Notes under the pieces: generated by a model | What the model saw: the letters and a program-made list of their open reading frames with translations, nothing else | The model's database searches: none | Told to the model about the DNA's origin: nothing | In this document: one piece after another, positions 1 to 6,312 of the stretch | Layout: every line of letters starts with the position of its first letter | Position numbering within the stretch: position 1 is the stretch's first letter | Source of the DNA: Desulfovibrio sp. UBA6121 | GTDB lineage: Bacteria; Desulfobacterota; Desulfovibrionia; Desulfovibrionales; Desulfovibrionaceae | Direction: 5' to 3' | Assembly: GCA_002422505.1 (NCBI GenBank) | Contig: DIVX01000003.1 | Location: forward strand, 11,506-19,802 | DNA length: 8,297 nucleotides | Made by a program: the position numbers and the translations under genes

Positions 1-788
1 GCACCAGCGGCTACGAGGAAGCGGCGGCCCAGGGCCTTTGGGCCGCGCTCAACGTATTTTGCGCCCAAAACGCCCGCCCGCCCTTCATCCTCCGGCGCGA
101 CCAAGCCTACATGGCCGTGCTGGTGGATGACCTGGTGACGCGCGGCACCAGCGAGCCGTACCGTATGTTCACCTCGCGGGCGGAGTACCGCCTGCTGCTG
201 CGCGAGGGCAACGCCGACGCCCGTTTGACGCCGCTAGGCCGCGAGCTGGGTTTGGTGGACGATGCCCGCCATGCGCGCTTTGCCGAAAAGGCGCGCAGAA
301 TGGACGCGCTGCTTGCGGCCTTCGAGGCCGTGCAGGTGCGGCCAGACGCCCCCACGCGCGATATCTTGAACGCCATGGGCGCGGCGATACCGGGCAAGGC
401 CGTGCCGCTTTCTGCCCTGTTGCGCCAGCCGCAGGTGGGCATCCTGGCCCTTGCGCCCCTGCTTCCCGCCCTGGCGGAGGAAACGCCGGAGGTGCTGGCC
501 GAGGTGGAGACGCGCATCCGCTACCAGAGCTACCTGGAGAAGGAGGCCCTGCGGGTGTCGCACAGTCGTGACATTGAAGACACGCCGCTGCCGCAGGACA
601 TGGACTATGCTGCCGTGGTGGGTCTTACGCGTGAAGTGGTGGAAAAGCTGGCGCGCGTCCGGCCGGCCAGCCTGGGCCAGGCCGGGCGCATCTCCGGCGT
701 CACCCCGGCGGCCATAACCTGCCTGGAAATCCACCTGCACAAGGCGCAACGCAGACAAGCTGCGGCGCAAGCGCCGCGTCATCATTGA
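1..788 (+). CDS. mnmG: tRNA uridine-5-carboxymethylaminomethyl modification enzyme MnmG (GidA), 3' part
   Basis: The frame is open from base 3 and runs 261 codons to TGA at 786-788; the 5' part lies left of the window. Seen: the start of the visible part reads TSGYEEAAAQGLWAALN, followed by RPPFILRRDQAYMAVLVDDL, VTRGTSEPYRMFTSRAEYRL and, near the end, RIRYQSYLEKE and QAGRISGVTPAAI. These are the strongly conserved blocks of the MnmG C-terminal half. Family knowledge: MnmG is a FAD enzyme that works with the GTPase MnmE in the cytoplasm to install the (carboxymethyl)aminomethyl group on wobble U34 of certain tRNAs. The C-terminal helical domain seen here contacts MnmE and tRNA. E. coli MnmG is about 629 residues, so about 40% is visible. 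Its frequent partner rsmG (gidB) does not follow; a separately promoted corC-lnt unit does. Identification is secure; the left end is cut only by the window. Confidence 0.96.
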   Translation, partial: TSGYEEAAAQGLWAALNVFCAQNARPPFILRRDQAYMAVLVDDLVTRGTSEPYRMFTSRAEYRLLLREGNADARLTPLGRELGLVDDARHARFAEKARRMDALLAAFEAVQVRPDAPTRDILNAMGAAIPGKAVPLSALLRQPQVGILALAPLLPALAEETPEVLAEVETRIRYQSYLEKEALRVSHSRDIEDTPLPQDMDYAAVVGLTREVVEKLARVRPASLGQAGRISGVTPAAITCLEIHLHKAQRRQAAAQAPRHH

Positions 789-813
789 CATTGCGCACCC
801 GCGCGCCTATTTT
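785..813 (+). promoter_or_regulatory. Candidate sigma70 promoter for corC-lnt
   Basis: TTGACA, a perfect -35 hexamer, lies at 785-790 and overlaps the mnmG TGA stop. After exactly 17 nt comes TATTTT at 808-813, matching 4 of 6 bases of the -10 consensus. Transcription would start near 820 and give a leader of about 70 nt before the TTG start of corC. The position in a 103-bp gap between a tRNA-modification gene and an envelope gene pair fits a new transcription unit. The T-run in the -10 could instead be the tail of a weak mnmG terminator, so this is a sequence-based inference. Confidence 0.55.
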
Positions 814-854
814 TTAAGTTTGCAGGCCGCAAAGGTTCTGCCCAACAAACAGGG

Positions 855-870
855 CGGTCGGTTCCGACCG
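855..870 (+). repeat. Perfect palindromic hairpin in the corC leader
   Basis: CGGTCGGTTCCGACCG has 7-nt complementary arms around TT; in practice this is a 6-bp stem with a GTTC loop. It ends 7 nt before the GAGGAG Shine-Dalgarno of corC. There is no T-run after it, so it is not an intrinsic terminator. It could stabilise the leader, sit next to the ribosome site as a translational control element, or be a protein-binding operator. Which of these applies cannot be told from the sequence. Confidence 0.5.
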
Positions 871-877
871 CGAGAAT

Positions 878-883
878 GAGGAG
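878..883 (+). promoter_or_regulatory. Shine-Dalgarno fixing the TTG start of corC
   Basis: GAGGAG lies 8 nt before the TTG at 892-894. No ATG or GTG with comparable spacing opens the CorC frame, so this site decides the start codon. Confidence 0.75.
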
Positions 884-891
884 CTAAAGTC

Positions 892-1707
892 TTGGACGAA
901 GGGTCAAACGGCACAATAATTTCGGCCATCCGCAACCTTTTCCGGAGAAACGACTCCCCCCTTGACGAGATGTTCAAGGATGCGGTGGCCGAAGGCGAGA
1001 TCAAAAGCGACGATGTGCGCATTCTGCAAAACGTCATCGAGCTGGAAGAACGGCGCGTCAGCGAGATCATGATTCCCCGGCCAGACATCGTCTGCGCCGA
1101 GCAGGACGGCACCCTGGCCGAAGTGGCGGAGCTGATCATCCAGCACGGACATTCGCGCATCCCCATCTACCGCGACAACCGCGACCACATGGTGGGCGTC
1201 GTTCATGCCAAGGACGTGCTTGGCCCCCTGCTGCTGCCAGTTGGCGAGCAACCCTCCGTCACAAGCATCATGCGCCCGGTGCACTTCGTGCCCGAGACCA
1301 CGAACCTCAAAAGCCTGCTGCACGACATGCAGTCGCGCAAGATCCATCTGGTCATCGCCCTGGATGAATACGGCGGCACCGCCGGAATGATCACCATGGA
1401 GGACGTGCTGGAGCAGATCGTCGGCGAGATTGGCGACGAATACGACGCCCTGCGCCCGGAAGACGTGCAGGAGCTTCCCGACGGCAGCCAGATTGTGTCC
1501 GGCCGCGTCGCCCTCGACGAAATCAACGAACGTTTCGGCCTGGACCTCAGTTCGGACCTTGTGGAAAGCATCGGCGGCCATTTGAGCGAGATCGCCGGGC
1601 GCATACCCGCTGTGGGCGAAAGCTTCGACCTGGGCGGTTGGCGCTTCCAGGTGCACGAGGCCGACGCCAAACATATTGAGAGCCTGCGCGTTCTGCGCGC
1701 GGAGTAA
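892..1707 (+). CDS. corC: CorC/YbeX-type CBS-domain protein with transporter-associated domain
   Basis: A 271-residue soluble protein starting at TTG. Seen: an N-terminal acidic/basic region (1-55), a first CBS domain (about 56-112, with MIPRPD and HGHSRIPIY), a second CBS domain (about 122-182, with DEYGGTAGMITMEDVLEQIVGEI) and a C-terminal CorC_HlyC domain (about 200-268, with DLSSDLVESIGG). There is no membrane-spanning DUF21 domain, so this is the short CorC/YbeX form. Family knowledge: paired CBS domains bind adenine nucleotides, and CorC proteins have been linked to Mg2+/Co2+ efflux and, as YbeX, to ribosome-related phenotypes; the exact role is unsettled. The stop is 4 nt before lnt, and a corC-lnt (ybeX-lnt) pair is also found in enterics, which supports the assignment and co-transcription. 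The alternative name is simply hemolysin-family/CBS protein. Confidence 0.88.
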   Translation: MDEGSNGTIISAIRNLFRRNDSPLDEMFKDAVAEGEIKSDDVRILQNVIELEERRVSEIMIPRPDIVCAEQDGTLAEVAELIIQHGHSRIPIYRDNRDHMVGVVHAKDVLGPLLLPVGEQPSVTSIMRPVHFVPETTNLKSLLHDMQSRKIHLVIALDEYGGTAGMITMEDVLEQIVGEIGDEYDALRPEDVQELPDGSQIVSGRVALDEINERFGLDLSSDLVESIGGHLSEIAGRIPAVGESFDLGGWRFQVHEADAKHIESLRVLRAE

Positions 1708-1711
1708 CGCC

Positions 1712-3241
1712 GTGCTGACCTCACCGCTGTTCTGGACCCTGGCCGTGGGCCTTGGGGCGCTTTTCGGCTTTGGCAATCCCTGGGCGCAATTACCTATTGC
1801 GGCCCTGCTGCTGCCAGCGGCCCTGGCGGCCTTTGGGGTGGCCGCGCCAACGCCCTGGACCGGCTTCAAACACGCCTGGCGCATCGGCTCCGTGGCCAGC
1901 CTGGCCTGCCTGTACTGGGTCTACTGGCCAGTTATGCACTACGGTGAGGTGAATTGGGCGCTGGCCCTGCCCGTGCCGGTCATTCTGGCCATGGCCATGG
2001 GCTGCTATTACGGGCTCTTCGGCCTGGCGGCCAACCTTTCCAACCGGCTTTCGCCCCTTGGGGCCACCCTGTTTCTGGGCCTGGCCTGGACCGTGATGGA
2101 AATGGCCCAGGCCAGCCTGCTGTCCGGCTTCTCCTGGCTCACGCTCTCCTCGGCTTTCGTGCGCTGGCCCATCACCGTGCAGGCGGCCTCGGTCATCGGG
2201 GCCTATGGCGTGTCCGGCGTGCTGGCTATGTTCGCCATCGGGCTGCTCTTCAGCCTGCGCAGCAAGACCTGCCTGGCTGTTTCGCTGTGTGCGGCGCTGG
2301 CCCTGCTGGGCTTTGGCTGGCAGCGCCTGGACTCCTACGCCGAAACAACCCCGGCCCACAGTGTGGCCATCGTCCAGGGCAACATCGACCAGAGCATCAA
2401 GTGGGACCCGGCCTATCAAATGGGCACGGCGGAGAAATACGTGCGCCTGAGCCGCGAAATAAGCGCCACGGCCAACCCGGAGCTCATCGTCTGGCCGGAA
2501 ACATCCATGCCATTCTATTTCCAGGACGAAACCCCCATGCGCGGCCCCATCCTGGAGCTTGCGCGCACTGGCAAGGCCGCCCTGCTGCTGGGCTCCCCGG
2601 CCTATGAGCGCATCACCGGGCCGGGCTCCTTCGTGCTGTTTAACCGGGCCTTCCTGCTCTCTTCCGGGGAAGCCGCCGCCATGTGGTACGACAAGGAGCA
2701 CCTGGTGCCCTTTGGCGAATACATGCCCCTGGCTGGCATCCTGCCCCTGCAGAAGCTCGTTTCCGGCGTGGGAGATTTCATCCCCGGCCAGAACCGGCAG
2801 GCCCTCAAAAGCGGCGATCTTGCCCTGGGCGTGCTCATCTGCTATGAAGCCATCTTTGCGGAGCTCGCCCAGGAGCGCGTTTCGCAAGGGGCGAACCTGC
2901 TGGTCAACATCAGCAACGATGCCTGGTTCGGCGCAACCTCGGCTCCGCACCAGCATTTACAGCTCACGGCGTTGCGGGCCATAGAGCAGGGCCGGTACAT
3001 TGTGCGCAGCACAAACACCGGCCTTTCGGCCTTCATCGATCCCCTGGGCCGGGTCACACCCGCCGGCCCGCAGTTCCAGGAACTGGCCGCCGCAGGCATG
3101 GTGCATCCGCGCACCGAAACAACGCTGTTCCACGACCTGTACCGCTGGCTGCTGTTTGGCGTTGGCGGGCTCTGCGTCGTCTTCGCCATACTCATCTTCC
3201 GGGGCGCTCCCCGCTCCGGGTCAAACCACAGCCTGCGCTAA
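1712..3241 (+). CDS. lnt: Apolipoprotein N-acyltransferase Lnt
   Basis: A 509-residue inner-membrane enzyme. I chose GTG 1712 because GGAG at 1701-1704 sits 7 nt upstream and the gap to the corC stop is 4 nt; a longer frame from TTG 1676 would lie inside corC. Seen: roughly 200 N-terminal residues of successive hydrophobic segments, a periplasmic nitrilase-like domain (about 215-465), and a final C-terminal membrane helix (about 477-497, WLLFGVGGLCVVFAILIF). The carbon-nitrogen hydrolase triad is intact: Glu263 in IVWPETSMPF, Lys328 in WYDKEHLVPFGEYM and Cys377 in LGVLICYEAIF, close to the E. coli positions 267, 335 and 387. Family knowledge: Lnt transfers an acyl chain from phospholipid to the N-terminal diacylglyceryl-cysteine of lipoproteins, the last maturation step, through a thioester on the cysteine. 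This implies a Gram-negative envelope. Probably one operon with corC. Confidence 0.96.
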   Translation: MLTSPLFWTLAVGLGALFGFGNPWAQLPIAALLLPAALAAFGVAAPTPWTGFKHAWRIGSVASLACLYWVYWPVMHYGEVNWALALPVPVILAMAMGCYYGLFGLAANLSNRLSPLGATLFLGLAWTVMEMAQASLLSGFSWLTLSSAFVRWPITVQAASVIGAYGVSGVLAMFAIGLLFSLRSKTCLAVSLCAALALLGFGWQRLDSYAETTPAHSVAIVQGNIDQSIKWDPAYQMGTAEKYVRLSREISATANPELIVWPETSMPFYFQDETPMRGPILELARTGKAALLLGSPAYERITGPGSFVLFNRAFLLSSGEAAAMWYDKEHLVPFGEYMPLAGILPLQKLVSGVGDFIPGQNRQALKSGDLALGVLICYEAIFAELAQERVSQGANLLVNISNDAWFGATSAPHQHLQLTALRAIEQGRYIVRSTNTGLSAFIDPLGRVTPAGPQFQELAAAGMVHPRTETTLFHDLYRWLLFGVGGLCVVFAILIFRGAPRSGSNHSLR

Positions 3242-3264
3242 ACGCGGCTGCACAAGTCAGGACC

Positions 3265-4393
3265 ATGCTGCAACTCGCCGATCTTAAGACCCAGGGACAA
3301 TCCCTCTTGGAACAGTTTGAAACGCTCTGGGGGCGTCTTTGACTCCGCCGAATCACGCGAGCGCCTGAAGGAAATCGAGGCCTTGCTGTCCAAGCCGGGC
3401 GCCTGGGACAAACCCGATCTGTTGACGCCCGTGCTGCGCGAAAAGAGCGCCCTTGAGTTCAAGCTCGGCATGTTCGGCGACCTGGAGCAGGCCAAGAACG
3501 ATGTGGACGACTGGCTGCTGCTGGCGCAAGAAGACCAGAGCCAGGACGCCCTGGAGGCCTTGAGCGAGAACCTGGAACTGCTGCGCAAGCGCCTGGACGA
3601 CACCGAACTGGCCATTCTGCTCAACGGGCCGGATGACAACAGCGCGGCCATTCTGGAAATTCACCCCGGCGCAGGCGGCGTAGACGCCCAGGACTGGGCC
3701 GAGATGCTCCTGCGCATGTACTTGCGCTGGGCGGAATCCCGCGGGTTTCAGGTGGATGAACTGGACCGTCTCTACGGTGAGGAAGCGGGCATCAAGAGCG
3801 TCACCCTGCAGATAAGCGGCCCCTACGCCTACGGCCTGCTCAAGGGCGAGGCGGGCATCCACCGGCTCATCCGCATTTCCCCCTTTGACGGCTCTGGCCG
3901 CAGGCACACGGCCTTCGCCTCGGTGGATGTGTACCCGGACATCGACACGAACATTGAGATCGACGTGAAGGAGGAGGATTTGCGCATCGACGTGTTCCGC
4001 GCCAGCGGGCCCGGCGGCCAGCACGTGAACCGCACCAACTCCGCCGTGCGTATAACCCACCTGCCCTCGAACATCGTGGTGCAGTGCCAGAACGAAAAGT
4101 CTCAACTCAAAAATAAGATTCTGGCCATGAAGGTGCTCAAGGCCCGCCTGTACGAGCGGGAGCTGAAGGAGCTGGAGGCCAGCAAGAAGGCCGATTACGC
4201 CAGCAAGGACGCCATCGCCTTTGGCAGCCAGATACGCACCTACACGTTGCAGCCCTACCGGTTGGTGAAGGATCACCGCTCCAACTGCGAGGATTCCAGC
4301 GTGGACGCCGTGCTGGACGGCCGCCTGGACGAGTTCCTGCGCGCCACCCTGCTGCACGCCCATGGCGAAAGGAAACCCGGCAATGTCGGCTGA
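3265..4393 (+). CDS. prfB: Peptide chain release factor 2 (RF2), with programmed +1 frameshift
   Basis: Two frames join: 3265-3339 (25 codons, MLQLADLK to LWGRL), then a +1 shift over TGA at 3340, resuming with GAC at 3341 and ending with TGA at 4391-4393. The product is 375 residues; E. coli RF2 has 365. After the shift: an N-terminal helical domain, the codon-recognition tripeptide Ser-Pro-Phe at 205-207 (ISPFDGSGRRH) and the catalytic GGQ at 250-252 (ASGPGGQHVNRT). Both have the same numbering as in E. coli. SPF identifies RF2 (UAA/UGA), not RF1. Family knowledge: GGQ reaches the peptidyl-transferase centre and triggers hydrolysis of peptidyl-tRNA. The ATG is preceded by AGGA only 2 nt away, an unusually tight spacing, but the 25-codon leader length matches other prfB genes. 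The 3' end overlaps the next gene by 11 bp. A single-frame reading (for example from TTG 3317) would give a wrong N-terminus. Confidence 0.97.
3328..3343 (+). promoter_or_regulatory. prfB programmed +1 frameshift site
   Basis: The site reads TGGGGG CGT CTT TGA C: a run of five G (3329-3333) acting as an internal Shine-Dalgarno, a 3-nt spacer, slippery CTT (3337-3339), the in-frame TGA stop (3340-3342) and a C in the weak +4 context. Spacing is identical to the classic E. coli site AGGGGG TAT CTT TGA C. Established mechanism: when RF2 is scarce, termination at UGA is slow and the peptidyl-tRNA on CUU slips +1 to UUU, giving full-length RF2; this is negative autoregulation. Confidence 0.96.
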
Positions 4394-5097
4394 TGAACTG
4401 GCGCGCGAGTTGGGCGGCATAGAGGCCGCCTGCCGACGCCTGGGACGGACCGACGGCCTGGACGGGGCGCGACCGGTATGTCTGTACCGGCGCGTGGGCG
4501 GCCTGAGCGCCGAGGCTTGGCGGCAGCTCAAAAAAGAACTGGAGCTTGATGCCTGGGACGTGGCCACGCCGGAGGTGCTCGTCACCGATCCTGGCAGCCG
4601 CCTGCGCCGTTTTCTGCACAGGGAGATGGACCGCGCCAAGCAGTGCCAGCTTCCCCTGGCCTTGGCCTTCATCGAGCCGGACGCCAGCGACGCGGCGGAT
4701 GCAGTCTTTGATCTCGTGCTGGCGCAATTGCGCAGCTTCGACCACGCCTCGCGCCAGGAAGGCGGCGTCATCGCCGTGGTGCTTTCCGCCATGCCCCTGG
4801 CCGCCGCAGAACGGCTCATCGGCGCCATGCTCCGGCGCATTCGCCAAGTGTGCGAGCCCGCCCTGGTCTGCTCGGCTGGGCTCATCGGCTATGGCGGGCT
4901 GGCCCAGCTTTCGCCGGAGGCGCTTTTGACGAGCGCGGGCAAGGCCCTGGAGGACGCGCGCCATCTTGGCGGCAACCGCCTGGAAGTGGCCCCCAGCCTA
5001 GATGCCGCCCTGGCCTCACGAGAGACCCTGGTGCGCGCGAGCGAGAAGCATTTCCTTTTCACCGGCAGAAAGCTGCCAGAGCCGCAGGATCACGAAT
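4383..5097 (+). CDS. Degenerate GGDEF-domain protein (probably catalytically inactive)
   Basis: A 238-residue protein with no signal peptide or membrane helix, so cytoplasmic. The second of two in-frame ATGs (4362, 4383) is preferred because AAGGA (4369-4373) lies 9 nt before it; it overlaps the prfB end by 11 bp. The coding frame ends with TAA at 5097-5099. Residues 1-70 are not recognised. From about 72 on, the pattern of a GGDEF nucleotide-cyclase fold is visible: RRFLHREMDRAKQCQLPLAL (entry helix and first strand), RSFDHASRQEGGVIAVVL (signature hairpin), LVCSAGLIGYGG and a closing ARHLGGNRLEV. Aligned without gaps to known diguanylate cyclases, EGGVI (126-130) replaces GG[D/E]EF and the metal-binding aspartates are not evident, so no cyclase activity is expected. 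RSFD (117-120) keeps the RxxD spacing of the c-di-GMP inhibitory site. It may be a c-di-GMP or protein-interaction module for the coupled ATPase downstream; that role is inference. Confidence 0.72.
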
Positions 5098-5098
5098 A

Positions 5099-5920
5099 AT
5101 GGACGCCATCAACCCCGGCAAGACCGTCAGCCTTTGCATCATGAGCGGCAAAGGCGGCGTTGGCAAAACCAACATCTCCCTCAACCTCGGCTTCGCCCTG
5201 CGCGACATGGGGCACAAGTCGCTGCTCATGGACTGCGACCTCGGCCTGGCCAACTTGGACGTGCTGCTCGGCCTTGCGCCGGAAAAAAACTTACAAGACA
5301 TGCTGGCGGGCTCGGCCCTGGCGCAAGAGGTGGTCCAAACCATCGAGCCCGGGCTGGACATTCTTCCCGCAGCCAGCGGCGTGCCGGAAATGGTCGAAAT
5401 GGACCAGAACCAGCAGGGCGCGCTTTTCGACAAGCTCACCGACCTGGTGGCCGACTACGAGTTCCTGATTCTGGACCTTGGCGCAGGCATAAGCGGCACA
5501 GTGCTTTCCCTGGCGCGCATGGCGCAAATGCGCGTGGTGCTCGTCACCCCGGAGCCCACCTCCCTCACCGACGGCTACGCCATCATCAAGGTGCTGCACT
5601 CCCGCTTCGGCGTGCGCGACTTTCTGGTGGTGGTGAACCAGGCCACCGCGCAGGAATCCAAGCAAACCTTCCAGCGCCTCAACCTGGCCTGCAAGAACTT
5701 CCTCGGCTTCGAACTGGTGCACTTGGGCCATGTGCGCCTGGACAGGACCATGACCGCAGCCGTAATCCACCAAACCCCGCTGGCCCGGCACGCCCCGGAC
5801 TGCCCCGCCATCAAGGACATCGCCAACCTGGCGGCCCGCGTTGCCCACTATCGTAACGAAAATTTGGAGTCCATTGCCGGGCGCCAAGCGCTCAAGCAAA
5901 TTCTTCCCACTCCAACCTAA
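5099..5920 (+). CDS. MinD/ParA-superfamily ATPase, FlhG/FleN (YlxH)-like
   Basis: A 273-residue ATPase. The ATG shares its A with the TAA of the preceding gene (TAATG), with AGGA at 5086-5089 as SD; longer upstream extensions of the frame lie within that gene and lack the fold. Seen: deviant Walker A SGKGGVGKTN (16-25, signature Lys18, catalytic Lys23), switch I MDCDLGLANLDVLLGL (44-59), switch II LILDLGAGIS (123-132) and a C-terminal TPEPTSLTDGYAIIK block (150-164), typical of FlhG/FleN and YlxH. The end (LKQILPTPT) lacks the membrane-targeting amphipathic helix of MinD. Family knowledge: FlhG-type ATPases dimerise on ATP and set flagellar number and placement with the GTPase FlhF. No flhF or other flagellar gene is in the window, so a flagellar role is not shown. 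The start-stop overlap with the GGDEF-like gene suggests the two products act together. Confidence 0.88.
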   Translation: MDAINPGKTVSLCIMSGKGGVGKTNISLNLGFALRDMGHKSLLMDCDLGLANLDVLLGLAPEKNLQDMLAGSALAQEVVQTIEPGLDILPAASGVPEMVEMDQNQQGALFDKLTDLVADYEFLILDLGAGISGTVLSLARMAQMRVVLVTPEPTSLTDGYAIIKVLHSRFGVRDFLVVVNQATAQESKQTFQRLNLACKNFLGFELVHLGHVRLDRTMTAAVIHQTPLARHAPDCPAIKDIANLAARVAHYRNENLESIAGRQALKQILPTPT

Positions 5921-5928
5921 CGAAACCC

Positions 5929-5958
5929 TTGACGGAATGGCTGCTTATTAGGCATATC
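5929..5958 (+). promoter_or_regulatory. Candidate sigma70 promoter for the HU-family gene
   Basis: TTGACG (5929-5934) matches 5 of 6 bases of the -35 consensus. An AT-rich stretch follows, with CATATC (5953-5958) 18 nt downstream as a weak -10, 3 of 6. It lies in the 116-bp gap after the MinD-like gene, which has lower GC than its surroundings. The -35 is good and the -10 poor, so the precise start is uncertain; no clear terminator for the preceding operon was seen here. Confidence 0.35.
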
Positions 5959-6036
5959 AAGTTAGATGCTGACAAGTAGCCCCCCACAGAGCATGTGGCG
6001 CGCTGCCACGAACTGCCCAACACTACGGAGCGGTCA

Positions 6037-6312
6037 ATGAACAAGAGCGAACTCATCAAGGCCCTGGCTGAAGACAAGAAGCTTCACATCGACGACGCCA
6101 CCAAGGTGGTCAGTGCGTTCTTCGACTCCATCAAGGACGCCCTTGTCGCTGGCGACAGGGTGGAAATCCGCGGCTTTGGTAGCTTCAAAGTCAAGGATTA
6201 CGAGGGATACACTGGTCGCAATCCCAAGACGGGCACCGTTGTTGAGGTGCACCCCAAGCGCCTGCCCTTCTTCCGGCCCGGCAAGGAACTCAAGGAATTC
6301 ATCAACGACTGA
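6037..6312 (+). CDS. HU/IHF-family nucleoid DNA-binding protein (IhfB-like)
   Basis: A 91-residue protein; ATG preceded by GGAG (6027-6030) with a 6-nt spacer. Seen: N-terminal dimerisation helices (MNKSELIKALAED onward), the hallmark VEIRGFGSF (42-50), the DNA-inserting beta-arm tip RNPKTG (61-66, with the intercalating Pro63) and the C-terminal PFFRPGKELKEF. Length and motifs match the HU/IHF family throughout. MNKSELI, RVEIRGFGSF and RPGKELKE resemble the IHF beta subunit more than HU, but without a partner gene the HU/IHF distinction cannot be made. Family knowledge: dimers bend DNA sharply through the beta arms and organise the nucleoid. The TGA stop (6310-6312) shares its last base with the ATG of the following selenoprotein gene. 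Confidence 0.95.
   Translation: MNKSELIKALAEDKKLHIDDATKVVSAFFDSIKDALVAGDRVEIRGFGSFKVKDYEGYTGRNPKTGTVVEVHPKRLPFFRPGKELKEFIND

Noticed and set aside
792..815. Terminator after mnmG (GCGC-ACCC-GCGC then T6)
   Set aside because: The stem is only 4 bp with a gap before the T-run; the same bases fit a promoter -10 with perfect spacing from TTGACA.
1676..1711. Upstream TTG start for lnt
   Set aside because: It lies inside corC and lacks an SD, whereas GTG 1712 has GGAG 7 nt upstream.
4362..4382. Upstream ATG for the GGDEF-like gene
   Set aside because: AAGGA at 4369-4373 lies between the two ATGs and correctly serves only ATG 4383.
3353..4885. 510-codon open frame on the minus strand
   Set aside because: It lies opposite prfB and the GGDEF-like gene and has low-complexity His/Gln/Arg/Ala-rich composition, a shadow of GC-rich codon use. 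The same holds for the long minus-strand frames at 904-1884 and 1790-2956.
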